The notes beneath the pieces are model-generated. The model did not search any database. It was not told the origin of the DNA and was given only the letters and a program-made list of their open reading frames with translations. DNA of 64,000 nt from Oscillospiraceae bacterium. Lineage in GTDB: Bacteria > Bacillota > Clostridia > Oscillospirales > Ruminococcaceae. Made by a program: the position numbers and the translations under genes. The DNA is taken from positions 1 to 64,000 of the forward strand of contig JAFUWN010000005.1 in assembly GCA_017483465.1 (NCBI GenBank). The letters are read 5' to 3'. Shown here in pieces: positions 1 to 8,838 of the stretch (its first letter is position 1; each line of letters starts with the position of its first letter).

Positions 1-852
1 GACTTTCTGCATAAACTGATAAGCCAGCATCTGACCGAAATTGTTGGTCTGCACGTCAGAAACCTGCTTGCAGACAACCATCTTTGCAATGACTTCTTTC
101 GGAGCGATACCATAGCCGACACGGATTCCGGGAGCTAAGACTTTTGAGAAGCTTCCTGCATAGATGACTCTGCCGTCAGTGTCCATGCTCTTGATAGTCG
201 GTACTTCCTCGCCGGAGAATCTGAGATCGCCGTAAGGGTTATCTTCGATAATCATAGTATTATATTTCTGAGCGAGTGCATATAATTCTTTACGACGTTT
301 CAGAGTGGTGGTCTTGCCTGTCGGGTTCTGGAAGTTGAGGATTAAATAGATTAATTTTGTATTGGGATTTTCTTTCAGAGCCTTTTCAAGCAGTTCGGGA
401 TTCATGCCCTCATCATCGAGCGGAACACCTACCAGATTGACATTATAGGATTTAAATGCATTGAGCGAGCCGATAAAGCTGGGGGCTTCGCAGATGAGCG
501 TATCACCGGGATTGCAAAGCGATTTGCAGGCTAATTCCATGACCTGCTGAGCACCGGAAGTAATGATCAGTTCTTCGGTCTCTTCTTTGAAATTGCCCTG
601 TTTTGCCATGCGTTCTTTCATGAGATTACGCAGAGGGAGATAGCCTTCTGTGATGCCGTACTGCAAAACGGCAATCGGATCGTTCTGAAAGAGTTCCGCA
701 GCGATTTCACGGACAGTTTCCACCGGAAAGGCCTCCGGAGCAGGATTGCCTGCCGCAAATGAAATCACACCGGGAACGGATGTAAATTTCAGGATTTCTC
801 TGATTGCAGAAGCCTGCAAATGAGAAACTTTTTCAGAAAACTGATAATTCAT
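1..852 (-). CDS. PLP-dependent aminotransferase, class I/II (C-terminus cut by window edge)
   Basis: The first 284 residues are visible; the gene runs off the left edge. The fold-type I aminotransferase signature is clear: a substrate-side segment NPTG, and the PLP lysine at about residue 237 in SFSKVLAPGIRVGY. The N-terminus (ASAIREILKF, then SFAAGNPAPEAFP) matches the LysN/2-aminoadipate-type stand-alone aminotransferases related to the MocR C-terminal domain, so broad-specificity amino acid transamination is the likely activity. The start ATG at 852 follows AAGGTG. Its promoter faces left and is divergent from the flippase gene. The exact substrate cannot be told from the sequence. Confidence 0.85.
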   Translation of the reverse strand, partial: MNYQFSEKVSHLQASAIREILKFTSVPGVISFAAGNPAPEAFPVETVREIAAELFQNDPIAVLQYGITEGYLPLRNLMKERMAKQGNFKEETEELIITSGAQQVMELACKSLCNPGDTLICEAPSFIGSLNAFKSYNVNLVGVPLDDEGMNPELLEKALKENPNTKLIYLILNFQNPTGKTTTLKRRKELYALAQKYNTMIIEDNPYGDLRFSGEEVPTIKSMDTDGRVIYAGSFSKVLAPGIRVGYGIAPKEVIAKMVVCKQVSDVQTNNFGQMLAYQFMQKV

Positions 853-932
853 AGCTGTGTTTCACCTTTTTTAATAAATTCTCTGTCGGTATATAAGAAA
901 GCAGATATGCTTGTTTACAGAGTGCTGATATT

Positions 933-961
933 ATTATAGCACAAAATTCTGATTTCGGCAA
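933..961 (-). promoter_or_regulatory. promoter of the aminotransferase gene
   Basis: On the minus strand TTGCCG (956-961) and TATAAT (933-938) are separated by 17 bp, pointing toward the aminotransferase start. Confidence 0.6.
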
Positions 962-1031
962 TAGAAAATTTAAAAAAAATCTGTTTATTCTGTGAAATTT
1001 TTTTGGAAATTTTCTGGAGGGAGAAATTGAT

Positions 1032-2654
1032 ATGAAAAAACAGACGTTTTTACAGGGGTCGTTATTACTGACAATATCGGCAATCTTTGCGAAACTTTGC
1101 GGAGCTGTATTCAAACTGCCTCTGACGGCGATTCTCGGAGGGACGGGCATGGGATATTTCAGCTGTGCTTATGGGTTATTTCTGCCGCTCTATGCCGTAC
1201 TGGTGACAGGGCTTTCAACAGCAGTTGCCCGGCCTGTAGCGGATTTCACCGCCCGGAAACAGTATACCAGTGCTTTGAAAATCCGGCAGACTGCAAGAGG
1301 CCTGTGTTTCGGCATGGGGCTGGCCGGTATGACTGTATCTCTGATTTTTGCAAAATTTTTCACGCTCCGGACATCCGGCAGTCTGGAAGCTTATCCGGCA
1401 GTACTGGCGATGACACCGGCAATTCTGTTCTGCTGTCTGACGGCAGTCGAGCGGGGCTATTATGAGGGTTTGTGCAGTATGACGCCGACGGCGGTTTCAC
1501 AGGCAGTCGAAGCAATGATTAAAGTAACAGCAGGATTATTTTTATGTAAAATATTTTTAAATTCTGATTTTATGATATTAAAAAATTATACATATGAGAG
1601 CAGAGGAGCTTTCGGAGCAGTTCTGGGAATTACACTTTCGACCGCCGGAGGATGGTTCTATTTTGTCATCCGGAACAGATTTCAGAAAGAGAAACAGGCT
1701 TCTCAGGAACTGGTTTTATCGTCAGGAAAAAGAATTAAATTATTATTAAAAATTATGATTCCGGCGGCAATGGGAGCACTTGTCACGAATCTGACTTCTC
1801 TGATTGATTTATTTACAATAATAAGAAGTTTTTCTGCTATGCTGATTTCCGATCCGGAGGGATTTTATCAGAAAGCCGGGTTATCGCCGTCTGTTCCGGC
1901 AGAAGAAGCCGCTGCATTTGTATACGGTTCGTTTATGGGGTTATCTGTAACGGTATTTAATTTAGTACCCTCTCTGACAAATATGCTTGCTAAAAGTGTA
2001 CTGCCCTGTACGGCACAGGCATGGTCAGCCGGAAACCGGAAACAGGCCGCCGCCTATGCAAGACAAGTTCTGATTCTGACCGGACTGCTTGCAGTTCCGG
2101 CAGGATGCGGTATTTTTGCACTTTCAGAGGGAATATTGGAATTTCTATTCTCCGGCCGGGCTGCCGAAATTCAGGCCGCTGTCCCGGGGCTGCAGTATTT
2201 ATCTGCCGGATTGATTTTTTTATGTCTGTCATTTCCGGTATTCAGTCTGTTACAGGCAGTCGGCCGGGAAGATCTTCCGGTAAAAGTTATGCTTCCGGCA
2301 ATTCTGGTCAAGCTGATCTGCAATATTTTTTTAATTCCCCGGTTCTGCACAGCAGGAGCGGCCATTTCAACAGGCATTTGTTATGGTCTGATTCTGATTC
2401 TTGCTCTGATCTGTCTGAAAAAAGAACTCGGCGAACCGCTGAAAATTATCCGGCCTTTATTATGTCAGTTATGGGGCGGGTTTCTCTGTGCCGGAAGTGC
2501 ATGGCTCTGCTATGACAGAATTTTATCTTATCTGCCGCAGAGAATCGCTTTTTTAATCGCCGTTCTGATCGCTGTATTGATTTATTTTCTTGCATTGTTT
2601 CTGATTTCTCAGAAAGAAATCAGAATGCTGTTTCATGAGAAAAAATTCACTTGA
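1032..2654 (+). CDS. MATE/MVF-superfamily polysaccharide flippase, SpoVB-like
   Basis: A 540-residue, very hydrophobic protein of about 14 transmembrane segments. The N-terminus (FLQGSLLLTISAIFAKLCGA, then FKLPLTAILG) is the conserved start of the SpoVB/oligosaccharide-flippase family, membrane proteins that translocate lipid-linked envelope precursors. The ATG at 1032 has a good GGAGGG ribosome site. Length equals the family norm. It stands alone between a divergent aminotransferase and a secreted lectin-like protein. SpoVB itself acts in spore cortex formation, but non-sporulating Ruminococcaceae keep several paralogues, so a role in ordinary cell-wall or surface glycan export is equally possible. 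Confidence 0.85.
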   Translation: MKKQTFLQGSLLLTISAIFAKLCGAVFKLPLTAILGGTGMGYFSCAYGLFLPLYAVLVTGLSTAVARPVADFTARKQYTSALKIRQTARGLCFGMGLAGMTVSLIFAKFFTLRTSGSLEAYPAVLAMTPAILFCCLTAVERGYYEGLCSMTPTAVSQAVEAMIKVTAGLFLCKIFLNSDFMILKNYTYESRGAFGAVLGITLSTAGGWFYFVIRNRFQKEKQASQELVLSSGKRIKLLLKIMIPAAMGALVTNLTSLIDLFTIIRSFSAMLISDPEGFYQKAGLSPSVPAEEAAAFVYGSFMGLSVTVFNLVPSLTNMLAKSVLPCTAQAWSAGNRKQAAAYARQVLILTGLLAVPAGCGIFALSEGILEFLFSGRAAEIQAAVPGLQYLSAGLIFLCLSFPVFSLLQAVGREDLPVKVMLPAILVKLICNIFLIPRFCTAGAAISTGICYGLILILALICLKKELGEPLKIIRPLLCQLWGGFLCAGSAWLCYDRILSYLPQRIAFLIAVLIAVLIYFLALFLISQKEIRMLFHEKKFT

Positions 2655-2679
2655 CAGCAAATTGCTTTTATGTTATAAT
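2651..2679 (+). promoter_or_regulatory. promoter of the dockerin/C-type lectin gene
   Basis: Perfect TTGACA (2651-2656) and TATAAT (2674-2679) with 17 bp between; the -35 box overlaps the flippase stop codon. Confidence 0.8.
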
Positions 2680-2717
2680 GAAAATATCTATATTTTAAAC
2701 ATAAAGGAGGAGTTTTT

Positions 2718-4301
2718 ATGAAAAAAATAACTGCATTTCTCTCTGCACTGATCATGCTGACCGGCTTGTCAGGGCTTTGTGCTTCTGCTGAGGAATATCT
2801 GTACGGCGATGTTGATGGAAACGGCAAGATTGATATTCTTGATGTCATTACCCTGAACAAAGCCATTCTCGGAAAAGAAACCCTTTCTCCGGAAGCCGTT
2901 GTCCTTGCGGATGTCGACGGAAGCGGAATACCGGATTCTATAGATTCACTGATGATTATAAAATATATTGTCGGTATGATTGATGTATTTGATGTACAGA
3001 ATACACAGCCGGCTAATATTTATAACGGTCACAGATATGAAGTATTTGATGAGGCTATGTCATGGGAGGAAGCAAGAGCCTATTGCGAATCTCTCGGCGG
3101 TCATCTGGCTGCTGTCACAACACAGGAAGAAGCAGATTATATTCTGACGCTCACCAAATCCAGAACAGATTACTGGCTCGGTGCGACGGATGCCGAAGAA
3201 GAAGGCGTATGGAAATGGATTACAGGTGAAACATGGGATTATACCAACTGGCATTTTGATCAGCCTGACAATGACGAGGAAAGAGAAAATTATCTCTGTC
3301 TTGTAACAGACTGGCAGGAAGAATGGAACGATGCGTTCAATGAAGGAGCAACTTCCGATCTTGGCTTTATCTGTGAATGGGATACCACCGGAGAAACACA
3401 TGTGGAATATCAGGCTCACAGCTATACACTGTTCAATATGAGTATGACATGGACGGAGGCAGAAGCTTACTGCGAATCCCTTGGCGGTCATCTGATGACG
3501 ATCGGCAGCGAGGAAGAAACAGAAAAAGTACTGGATATTTTCTCACAAAGTGAAAAGCAGCTCCTTTGGCTTGGCGGTTATTATGATGAAGCGGCTTCCG
3601 GCTGGAAATGGGTAGACGGTTCGGAATTTAATTATACTAACTGGGATAATTATGCTCCAGACAGACAGAGCAGAAACGGCCAGACAGAATCGTATATGAT
3701 GACATATAAAAAGCCGAATCCCTCTTCCAGAGTTTCCCACAGTGAAGCCTATAAATGGAATGATATTTTTGAAAACGGCTGTTTCCCCGGCGAGGAAGAT
3801 TTCTTCTCTACTGAAAATTACTGTTTTATCTGCGAATGGGATGAAAAACAGATCGTTTCCAATATTTACAACGGTCATAAATATCAGGTATTTGATGAAT
3901 CTATGTCATGGAAAGCAGCAGAAGATTATTGCGAATCCCTCGGCGGTCATCTGGTTACTATTACCGATGCCGAAGAACAGGCATATCTGGAAAAACTGCT
4001 CGGAAATGCAGAGAAAGTTCAATACTGGATCGGACTGTATCTGGAGGAAGAAAACTGGGTCTGGGTGGACGGAAGTGAATATTATTATTCTAACTGGGAT
4101 AAAGATTTGAAAGCTGATGTAACAAAACCGGATAATATGACCGGAACAGAATTTTATGTCAGAATGGCTGCCCAAACAGCAGAATATGAAGACTGGAGTC
4201 AGAATTTCGGAAAATGGGATGATGCTGATAACGAAGCAGACAGTACTGAAGGTGATGCTTCTCTGCGTACATTCGGCTTTATCTGTGAATGGGATTCCTG
4301 A
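2718..4301 (+). CDS. secreted dockerin protein with three C-type lectin domains
   Basis: 527 residues. A signal peptide (about residues 1-24) is followed at once by a type I dockerin (about 28-92) with two calcium-binding repeats, GDVDGNGKIDILDVITLNKA and ADVDGSGIPDSIDSLMIIKY. Three tandem C-type lectin-like domains follow (about 102-216, 225-373, 381-526), each opening YNGHxYxVFDExMSW or a variant, with AYCESLGGHL and closing FICEWD. The dockerin should plug the protein into a cohesin-bearing scaffoldin at the cell surface. The lectin domains probably bind glycan or protein ligands, but the ligand is unknown. An N-terminal rather than C-terminal dockerin is less usual. RBS AAGGAGG before ATG 2718. 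Confidence 0.9.
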   Translation: MKKITAFLSALIMLTGLSGLCASAEEYLYGDVDGNGKIDILDVITLNKAILGKETLSPEAVVLADVDGSGIPDSIDSLMIIKYIVGMIDVFDVQNTQPANIYNGHRYEVFDEAMSWEEARAYCESLGGHLAAVTTQEEADYILTLTKSRTDYWLGATDAEEEGVWKWITGETWDYTNWHFDQPDNDEERENYLCLVTDWQEEWNDAFNEGATSDLGFICEWDTTGETHVEYQAHSYTLFNMSMTWTEAEAYCESLGGHLMTIGSEEETEKVLDIFSQSEKQLLWLGGYYDEAASGWKWVDGSEFNYTNWDNYAPDRQSRNGQTESYMMTYKKPNPSSRVSHSEAYKWNDIFENGCFPGEEDFFSTENYCFICEWDEKQIVSNIYNGHKYQVFDESMSWKAAEDYCESLGGHLVTITDAEEQAYLEKLLGNAEKVQYWIGLYLEEENWVWVDGSEYYYSNWDKDLKADVTKPDNMTGTEFYVRMAAQTAEYEDWSQNFGKWDDADNEADSTEGDASLRTFGFICEWDS

Positions 4302-4305
4302 ACAA

Positions 4306-4345
4306 AAGCCTGAAAGTGTTCCATACACTTTCAGGCTTATTTTTT
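4306..4345 (+). terminator. bidirectional rho-independent terminator
   Basis: A 13-bp perfect stem, AAGCCTGAAAGTG (4306-4318) with CACTTTCAGGCTT (4326-4338), followed by a T-rich run. A-rich sequence on the other side lets it also serve the convergent membrane-protein gene, whose stop codon overlaps the hairpin. Confidence 0.85.
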
Positions 4346-5260
4346 GCTTTTGAAATACAGGATAAGAAATAAGATACAGAGACAGAAAAACAGAACGCTT
4401 GACATAATGCCGACCGGCAGTTCCTGAACAAGCAGAAAATTCCACCAGAAGAAGAAAATACCAATGACAAGCTTCAGCCGGTCTGTCAGGGAAATCAAAG
4501 CAGTTTTTTGGGCTTTGACTGCCTTGACAGAGAAGATTTCAAGAATTACAAGCAGAATGCTATTCACAATATACGGAATCAGAAGCAGAGATTTTACAAG
4601 AAAGGCATTAAAATTAGCAAAATAGACAAGTCCATAATAATCCGGATTATTTTCAAATTCTTCTCCATGGGGCAGACGTTCCCAGCTGACCAAAAGAATC
4701 AGAATGCCTGCGGCTGTCAGCATCCATGGAATCAGACGGCAAAGCCGGTGAGAGACTCCGGATTTTTCAGCAGTCTGTTTCCTGATTTTATATTTCTGAT
4801 AAGTAACAATTTCTGAAACAATGCCGATTACTGACACAATCAGCATAATGCTTACCAGATTTCCCATAAAATTTGCATCAAGAGGAATCTGCAAAGAAAC
4901 TGTTCTTGACCAGAAAGAGAAAAATATACTTAACAATACAGAAAGACAATCCAGAGTCAGGCATAATTCTGTTTTAAAGAGCTGTTCGCCTTTCTCACTG
5001 ACAGAGAGGCCTGTTTTTTTATGATGAATCAGATAACCGGAGAAAGTCAGTCCGGCAATTGCAATACCTCCGGCCACATGCGGATAAAAGCCGTAAAATT
5101 TAGAAGCAATGACATCATACTGTCCGTCAGGGGCGAAATGAATGCCGATTTCTTCCGGATAGCTGCTCCATTTCGAGAGATAGAACACAAGACTTGCGGC
5201 CAGCAGGAATATACTGAAGAAAAATAATATATGATGTATCACGGAGATTTTTTTATTCAT
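4337..5260 (-). CDS. DUF1648-like multi-spanning membrane protein
   Basis: 307 residues with about seven hydrophobic segments. Near the N-terminus the segment YPEEIGIHFAPDGQYDVIASK resembles the DUF1648 domain of SdpI-like and YhdP-like membrane proteins, where a first helix is followed by an extracellular stretch of this kind. No catalytic motif is visible. Single-gene transcription unit with its own promoter, convergent with the lectin gene. Function unknown; in other bacteria some family members give immunity to membrane-active peptides, but nothing here shows that. Confidence 0.7.
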   Translation of the reverse strand: MNKKISVIHHILFFFSIFLLAASLVFYLSKWSSYPEEIGIHFAPDGQYDVIASKFYGFYPHVAGGIAIAGLTFSGYLIHHKKTGLSVSEKGEQLFKTELCLTLDCLSVLLSIFFSFWSRTVSLQIPLDANFMGNLVSIMLIVSVIGIVSEIVTYQKYKIRKQTAEKSGVSHRLCRLIPWMLTAAGILILLVSWERLPHGEEFENNPDYYGLVYFANFNAFLVKSLLLIPYIVNSILLVILEIFSVKAVKAQKTALISLTDRLKLVIGIFFFWWNFLLVQELPVGIMSSVLFFCLCILFLILYFKSKK

Positions 5261-5293
5261 AGTCTCAAATCCTTTCCGGCTCTGATTATTAAA

Positions 5294-5322
5294 ATTATAG
5301 CATACTTACCCTGCTGTGTCAA
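5294..5322 (-). promoter_or_regulatory. promoter of the DUF1648-like gene
   Basis: Minus-strand TTGACA (5317-5322), 17 bp, TATAAT (5294-5299). Confidence 0.75.
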
Positions 5323-5389
5323 GAAAAATAAGATAACACAGCGATATTGATACGGTCAAATTTGTTACAAAAAATTTTCAGAAAAACTA

Positions 5390-5418
5390 TTGACAAATGC
5401 ATGAGAGTGTGCTATAAT
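5390..5418 (+). promoter_or_regulatory. promoter of the cysK-mccB-mccA operon
   Basis: TTGACA (5390-5395), 17 bp, TATAAT (5413-5418). An inverted repeat AGATAG (5434-5439) / CTATCT (5450-5455) lies just past the expected start of transcription and is a candidate operator. No promoter of similar quality exists before mccB. Confidence 0.8.
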
Positions 5419-5496
5419 ATATGCATACTAATCAGATAGGATATAAGTACTATCTAAGTGATACGGATAAACCGGTTTTTGAAAGGAGTTTTTATT

Positions 5497-6426
5497 ATGA
5501 GCAAAATTTATCAGCGTTTCAGTGATTTGATCGGAAATACTCCCCTGCTGGAACTCAAAACTATTGAGAAAAATAATCAGCTCCAGGCTGTAATTTTAGG
5601 CAAGCTTGAATATTTCAATCCGGCCGGCTCTGTCAAGGACAGAATTGCCCGTGCTATGATTGATGATGCCGAAGCAAAAGGCTTGTTAAAGCCGGACAGT
5701 GTTCTGATCGAACCAACCAGCGGTAATACCGGTATCGGTCTGGCAGCAGTTGCCGCTGCAAGAGGCTACAGACTGATCATCACCATGCCGGAAACCATGA
5801 GTATCGAACGCCGCAACCTGATGAAAGCCTATGGTGCAGAACTGGTTCTGACCGAGGGTGCAAAGGGTATGAAAGGTGCAATTGCCAAGGCTCAGGAATT
5901 GGCAGAAGAGATTCCGAACAGCTTTATCCCGTCACAGTTCACGAACCCGGCAAACCCGGCAATTCATGAAAAGACTACAGGTGTAGAAATCTGGAACGAT
6001 ACAGACGGCAAAGTTGATATTTTCGTAGCCGGTGTCGGTACAGGCGGAACCATCACAGGTGTCGGAACATATCTGAAAGCCCAGAATCCGGATGTTAAAG
6101 TTGTTGCAGTAGAGCCGAAGGGTTCTCCGGTACTGAGCGAAGGCGTTTCCGGTCCTCACAAGATTCAGGGTATCGGTGCAGGATTTGTACCGGAAACACT
6201 GAATACAGATATTTATGATGAAGTTATCACAGTTGAGAATGAAGATGCATTTGAAACCGGCAGACTGATTGCAAGAAGTGAAGGTGTTCTGGTAGGTATT
6301 TCTTCCGGTGCGGCAGTATGGGCAGCAATTCAGCTGGCAAAGCGTCCGGAGAACAAGGGCAAGACCATTGTGGCACTGCTGCCGGATACCGGTGAACGTT
6401 ATCTGTCCACCCCGATGTTTGAATAA
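5497..6426 (+). CDS. cysK: cysteine synthase A (O-acetylserine sulfhydrylase)
   Basis: Makes L-cysteine from O-acetylserine and sulfide. 309 residues. PLP lysine K47 lies in [11 protein letters not shown]; the substrate loop reads [10 protein letters not shown], typical of CysK, and the phosphate loop is GTGGTITG. The C-terminal half keeps GISSGAA and [12 protein letters not shown]. The ATG at 5497 is preferred over an in-frame upstream start because GAAAGGAG sits 10 bases before it. First gene of a sulfur amino acid operon; no terminator follows the stop, so transcription should run into the Cys-codon leader 38 bp downstream. Confidence 0.95.
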   Translation: MSKIYQRFSDLIGNTPLLELKTIEKNNQLQAVILGKLEYFNPAGSVKDRIARAMIDDAEAKGLLKPDSVLIEPTSGNTGIGLAAVAAARGYRLIITMPETMSIERRNLMKAYGAELVLTEGAKGMKGAIAKAQELAEEIPNSFIPSQFTNPANPAIHEKTTGVEIWNDTDGKVDIFVAGVGTGGTITGVGTYLKAQNPDVKVVAVEPKGSPVLSEGVSGPHKIQGIGAGFVPETLNTDIYDEVITVENEDAFETGRLIARSEGVLVGISSGAAVWAAIQLAKRPENKGKTIVALLPDTGERYLSTPMFE

Positions 6427-6464
6427 TCAGTATTTTATTATAATCCTGAAAGGAGTTGTTTCAC

Positions 6465-6563
6465 ATGTTTTCTATCATTTCCCTGACAGTATGTTGTTGC
6501 TGTTGTTCTGAGAATAATTGTATAGTTATGAAACAGAGAAACAGCTCTCGTATATCAGGGTAA
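6465..6563 (+). CDS. poly-cysteine leader peptide
   Basis: A 32-codon reading frame starting MFSIISLTV, then five consecutive Cys codons (TGT TGT TGC TGT TGT, 6492-6506), then SENNC with a sixth Cys, ending TAA at 6561-6563. AAAGGAG stands 8 bases before the ATG. It lies between cysK and mccB and is followed by a terminator. This is the layout of a ribosome-stalling attenuation leader such as trpL, here reading the supply of charged Cys-tRNA. The peptide is not expected to have a function of its own. Confidence 0.85.
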   Translation: MFSIISLTVCCCCCSENNCIVMKQRNSSRISG

Positions 6564-6594
6564 AATAATATTAAATTATTATATCATGTAAATT

Positions 6595-6628
6595 ACGGAG
6601 AACGCAGGTTTCTGTGTTCTCCGTTTTT
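6595..6628 (+). terminator. attenuator terminator upstream of mccB, with competing antiterminator
   Basis: Terminator stem ACGGAGAACGCAG (6595-6607) with CTGTGTTCTCCGT (6612-6624), one G-U pair, followed by five T. Upstream RNA can fold two other ways. The last Cys codons CTGTTGTTCTG (6500-6510) pair with CAGAGAAACAG (6534-6544). GCTCTCGTA (6544-6552) pairs with TACGGAGAAC (6594-6603), which would break the terminator. A ribosome stalled on the Cys codons would favour the second fold and let transcription reach mccB. The pairings were found by eye. Confidence 0.75.
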
Positions 6629-6662
6629 GCGTTTGTTTGATTTTTGAAAGGAGATTTTTATC

Positions 6663-7823
6663 ATGAGTAAATTTGCGAATATCAGTACAGCCTTAATTCA
6701 CGGCGGAATTTCTATGGATGAAAGAACCGGAGCCGTCAATGTTCCGATTTATCAGACATCGACTTACAAGCAGGATGGACTCGGAGAAATGCGGGGCTAT
6801 GAGTATTCAAGAACAGGCAATCCGACCAGAGAAGCCCTTGAAGCTCTGATTGCTGAACTTGAAAACGGCTATGCAGGCTTTGCATTTGCCTCCGGCATGG
6901 CAGCGATCACAGCCGTACTGAGTTTACTGCAATCCGGCGACAGAGTATTGATTTCGAGTAATGTCTATGGCGGAACATTCAGAGTATTGGATAAAGTATT
7001 CAACCATTTTAATATTTATTATACAATCGCAGATACAGCAAATCCGGAAATATTTGAAACACAGATCACACCGGATGTCAAGGCAGTCATGATTGAAAGC
7101 CCTGCAAATCCTCTTATGACAGTAACGGATATTCAGGCAATTTCTGAGATTTCTCATAAGCATGACCTGCTTGTGATTGTGGATAATACGTTTATGACAC
7201 CTTATTTACAGAAGCCTCTTGATCTGGGAGCAGATATTGTTGTACATTCAGCGACAAAATATCTGGGCGGTCACAGTGATGTCGTTGCCGGATTAGCAGT
7301 GGTATCTACAAAAGAACTTGCCGAACAGATTGCTTTTATTCAGAACTCGACAGGCGGTGTATTGCCTCCGTTTGATTCGTTCTTATTAATCAGAGGCATC
7401 AAGACACTTGGAGTCAGAATGGACAGACATGTGGAGAATGCTGAAAAAGTGGTTCATTTCTTACAGCATCACAGAGCCGTGAGAAATCTCTATTATGCCG
7501 GACTGGAATCCGGACAGGGCTATGAAATCAATAAAAAACAGGCCAAAAACGGCGGAGTCATGATTTCTTTTGAACTGCATGAAAATTATGATATCAAGAA
7601 ATTTTTCAAGAGTCTGAACTTGATCATGTTAGCAGAAAGCCTCGGAGGAGTAGAATCTTTAGTATGCCATCCGGCAACAATGACACATGCCTCGATTCCG
7701 GCAGAAATCCGGAAGCAGGTCGGTATTACAGACGGATTAATCAGATTATCGGTCGGCATTGAAGATATTGCTGATATTCTGGAAGATTTACAGCAGGCTA
7801 TTGAGAAAAGCGAGGTAAAATAA
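6663..7823 (+). CDS. mccB: cystathionine gamma-lyase / gamma-synthase family enzyme
   Basis: 386 residues, trans-sulfuration PLP enzyme of the Cys/Met metabolism family. PLP lysine K199 is in VHSATKYLGGHSD; the N-terminal EYSRTGNPTRE and ASGMAAI loops are conserved. Sequence alone does not separate gamma-synthase (MetB) from gamma-lyase (MccB). The immediate partner is an MccA-like cystathionine beta-synthase, the same pair as in Bacillus, so reverse trans-sulfuration from homocysteine to cysteine is the favoured role. RBS GAAAGGAG before ATG 6663. Expression should depend on the poly-Cys attenuator. Ends one base before mccA. Confidence 0.85.
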   Translation: MSKFANISTALIHGGISMDERTGAVNVPIYQTSTYKQDGLGEMRGYEYSRTGNPTREALEALIAELENGYAGFAFASGMAAITAVLSLLQSGDRVLISSNVYGGTFRVLDKVFNHFNIYYTIADTANPEIFETQITPDVKAVMIESPANPLMTVTDIQAISEISHKHDLLVIVDNTFMTPYLQKPLDLGADIVVHSATKYLGGHSDVVAGLAVVSTKELAEQIAFIQNSTGGVLPPFDSFLLIRGIKTLGVRMDRHVENAEKVVHFLQHHRAVRNLYYAGLESGQGYEINKKQAKNGGVMISFELHENYDIKKFFKSLNLIMLAESLGGVESLVCHPATMTHASIPAEIRKQVGITDGLIRLSVGIEDIADILEDLQQAIEKSEVK

Positions 7824-7824
7824 C

Positions 7825-8736
7825 ATGCATTATTATGATTCTATGCAGGAATTAATCGGGCATACGCCCCTTGTGAGACTGCATCAGTTTGAAAGCAATT
7901 CTGAAATTCAGTTATTTGCGAAACTGGAGTTATACAATCCGTCCGGAAGTGTCAAGGACAGAACCGGATTATACATGATTCAGGATGCCGAACAGAAAGG
8001 CTTGTTAAAACCGGGCGGGGTAATTGTCGAAGCAACCGCCGGAAATACCGGACTTGGCATAGCCTTTGCCGCTCTGAACAGAGGTTATCAGATTATCTTT
8101 GTCATTCCGGATAAATTTTCAATCGAAAAGCAGACACTTGTCAAAGCATTGGGAGCAAAAGTCGTGAATACCCCCCGTGAATACGGAATGCTCGGAGCAG
8201 TCCGCAAAGCGGAAGAGATCAAGAAAGAAATTCCCGGCTCGATTTCTCTGGAGCAGTTCGAGAATCAGAGCAATCCGCTGGCACATTATGAAACGACCGG
8301 AAAAGAAATCTATGAAGATCTCGAAGGTCAGATTGATTATGTCGTTGCCGGAGCCGGAAGCGGCGGAACTTATACCGGAATTCTGCGTTATCTGAAAGAA
8401 AAAAATCCTGCAATCAAGGGATTTTTAGCTGATCCGGAAGGTTCTACCATGGGCGGCGGTGAACATCATGATTATAATATTGAGGGCATCGGCAATGATT
8501 TTATTGCGGCAACCATGGATATGAGCTTAGTGGATGATGTGATTAAAATCACAGATACAGAAGCTTTTGCATATTCCCGGCTTCTTGCGGAACGTGAGGG
8601 AATTTTTGCGGGTTCGAGTTCAGGAGCGGCACTGGCAGCATCAATAAAACTCGCTGAACAAATTCAGAAAGGCCGGATTGTAACGGTTCTGCCTGATCGT
8701 GGCGATCGCTATTTCAGTGCCGGATTATATCAATAA
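7825..8736 (+). CDS. mccA: O-acetylserine-dependent cystathionine beta-synthase
   Basis: 303 residues, cysteine-synthase fold. PLP lysine K44 is in NPSGSVKDRTG. The substrate loop reads EATAGNTGLG where the neighbouring CysK has EPTSGNTG; that A-for-S change and the PREYGMLGA segment match Bacillus MccA (YrhA), which joins O-acetylserine and homocysteine into cystathionine. It therefore feeds the adjacent MccB. The gene follows mccB by one base, with GAGGT inside the mccB end as ribosome site, so the two are probably translated as a coupled pair. CysK/CysM activity is the alternative. Confidence 0.85.
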   Translation: MHYYDSMQELIGHTPLVRLHQFESNSEIQLFAKLELYNPSGSVKDRTGLYMIQDAEQKGLLKPGGVIVEATAGNTGLGIAFAALNRGYQIIFVIPDKFSIEKQTLVKALGAKVVNTPREYGMLGAVRKAEEIKKEIPGSISLEQFENQSNPLAHYETTGKEIYEDLEGQIDYVVAGAGSGGTYTGILRYLKEKNPAIKGFLADPEGSTMGGGEHHDYNIEGIGNDFIAATMDMSLVDDVIKITDTEAFAYSRLLAEREGIFAGSSSGAALAASIKLAEQIQKGRIVTVLPDRGDRYFSAGLYQ

Positions 8737-8753
8737 AGCAATGAGAATTTTCT

Positions 8754-8782
8754 GCAAGTCTGGATAACAGGCTTGCTTTTTT
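8754..8782 (+). terminator. terminator of the cys operon
   Basis: GCAAGTCTG / CAGGCTTGC stem with one mismatch, then six T (8777-8782). Confidence 0.8.
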
Positions 8783-8801
8783 CTTGAAAATATGCTATAC
8801 T
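8773..8801 (+). promoter_or_regulatory. promoter of darA-holB-ricT
   Basis: TTGCTT (8773-8778), 17 bp, TATACT (8796-8801). The -35 box is part of the preceding terminator. Confidence 0.55.
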
Positions 8802-8838
8802 GAAAACAGCCACTCTTGAAAGGGGAGTTTTTGAATTT

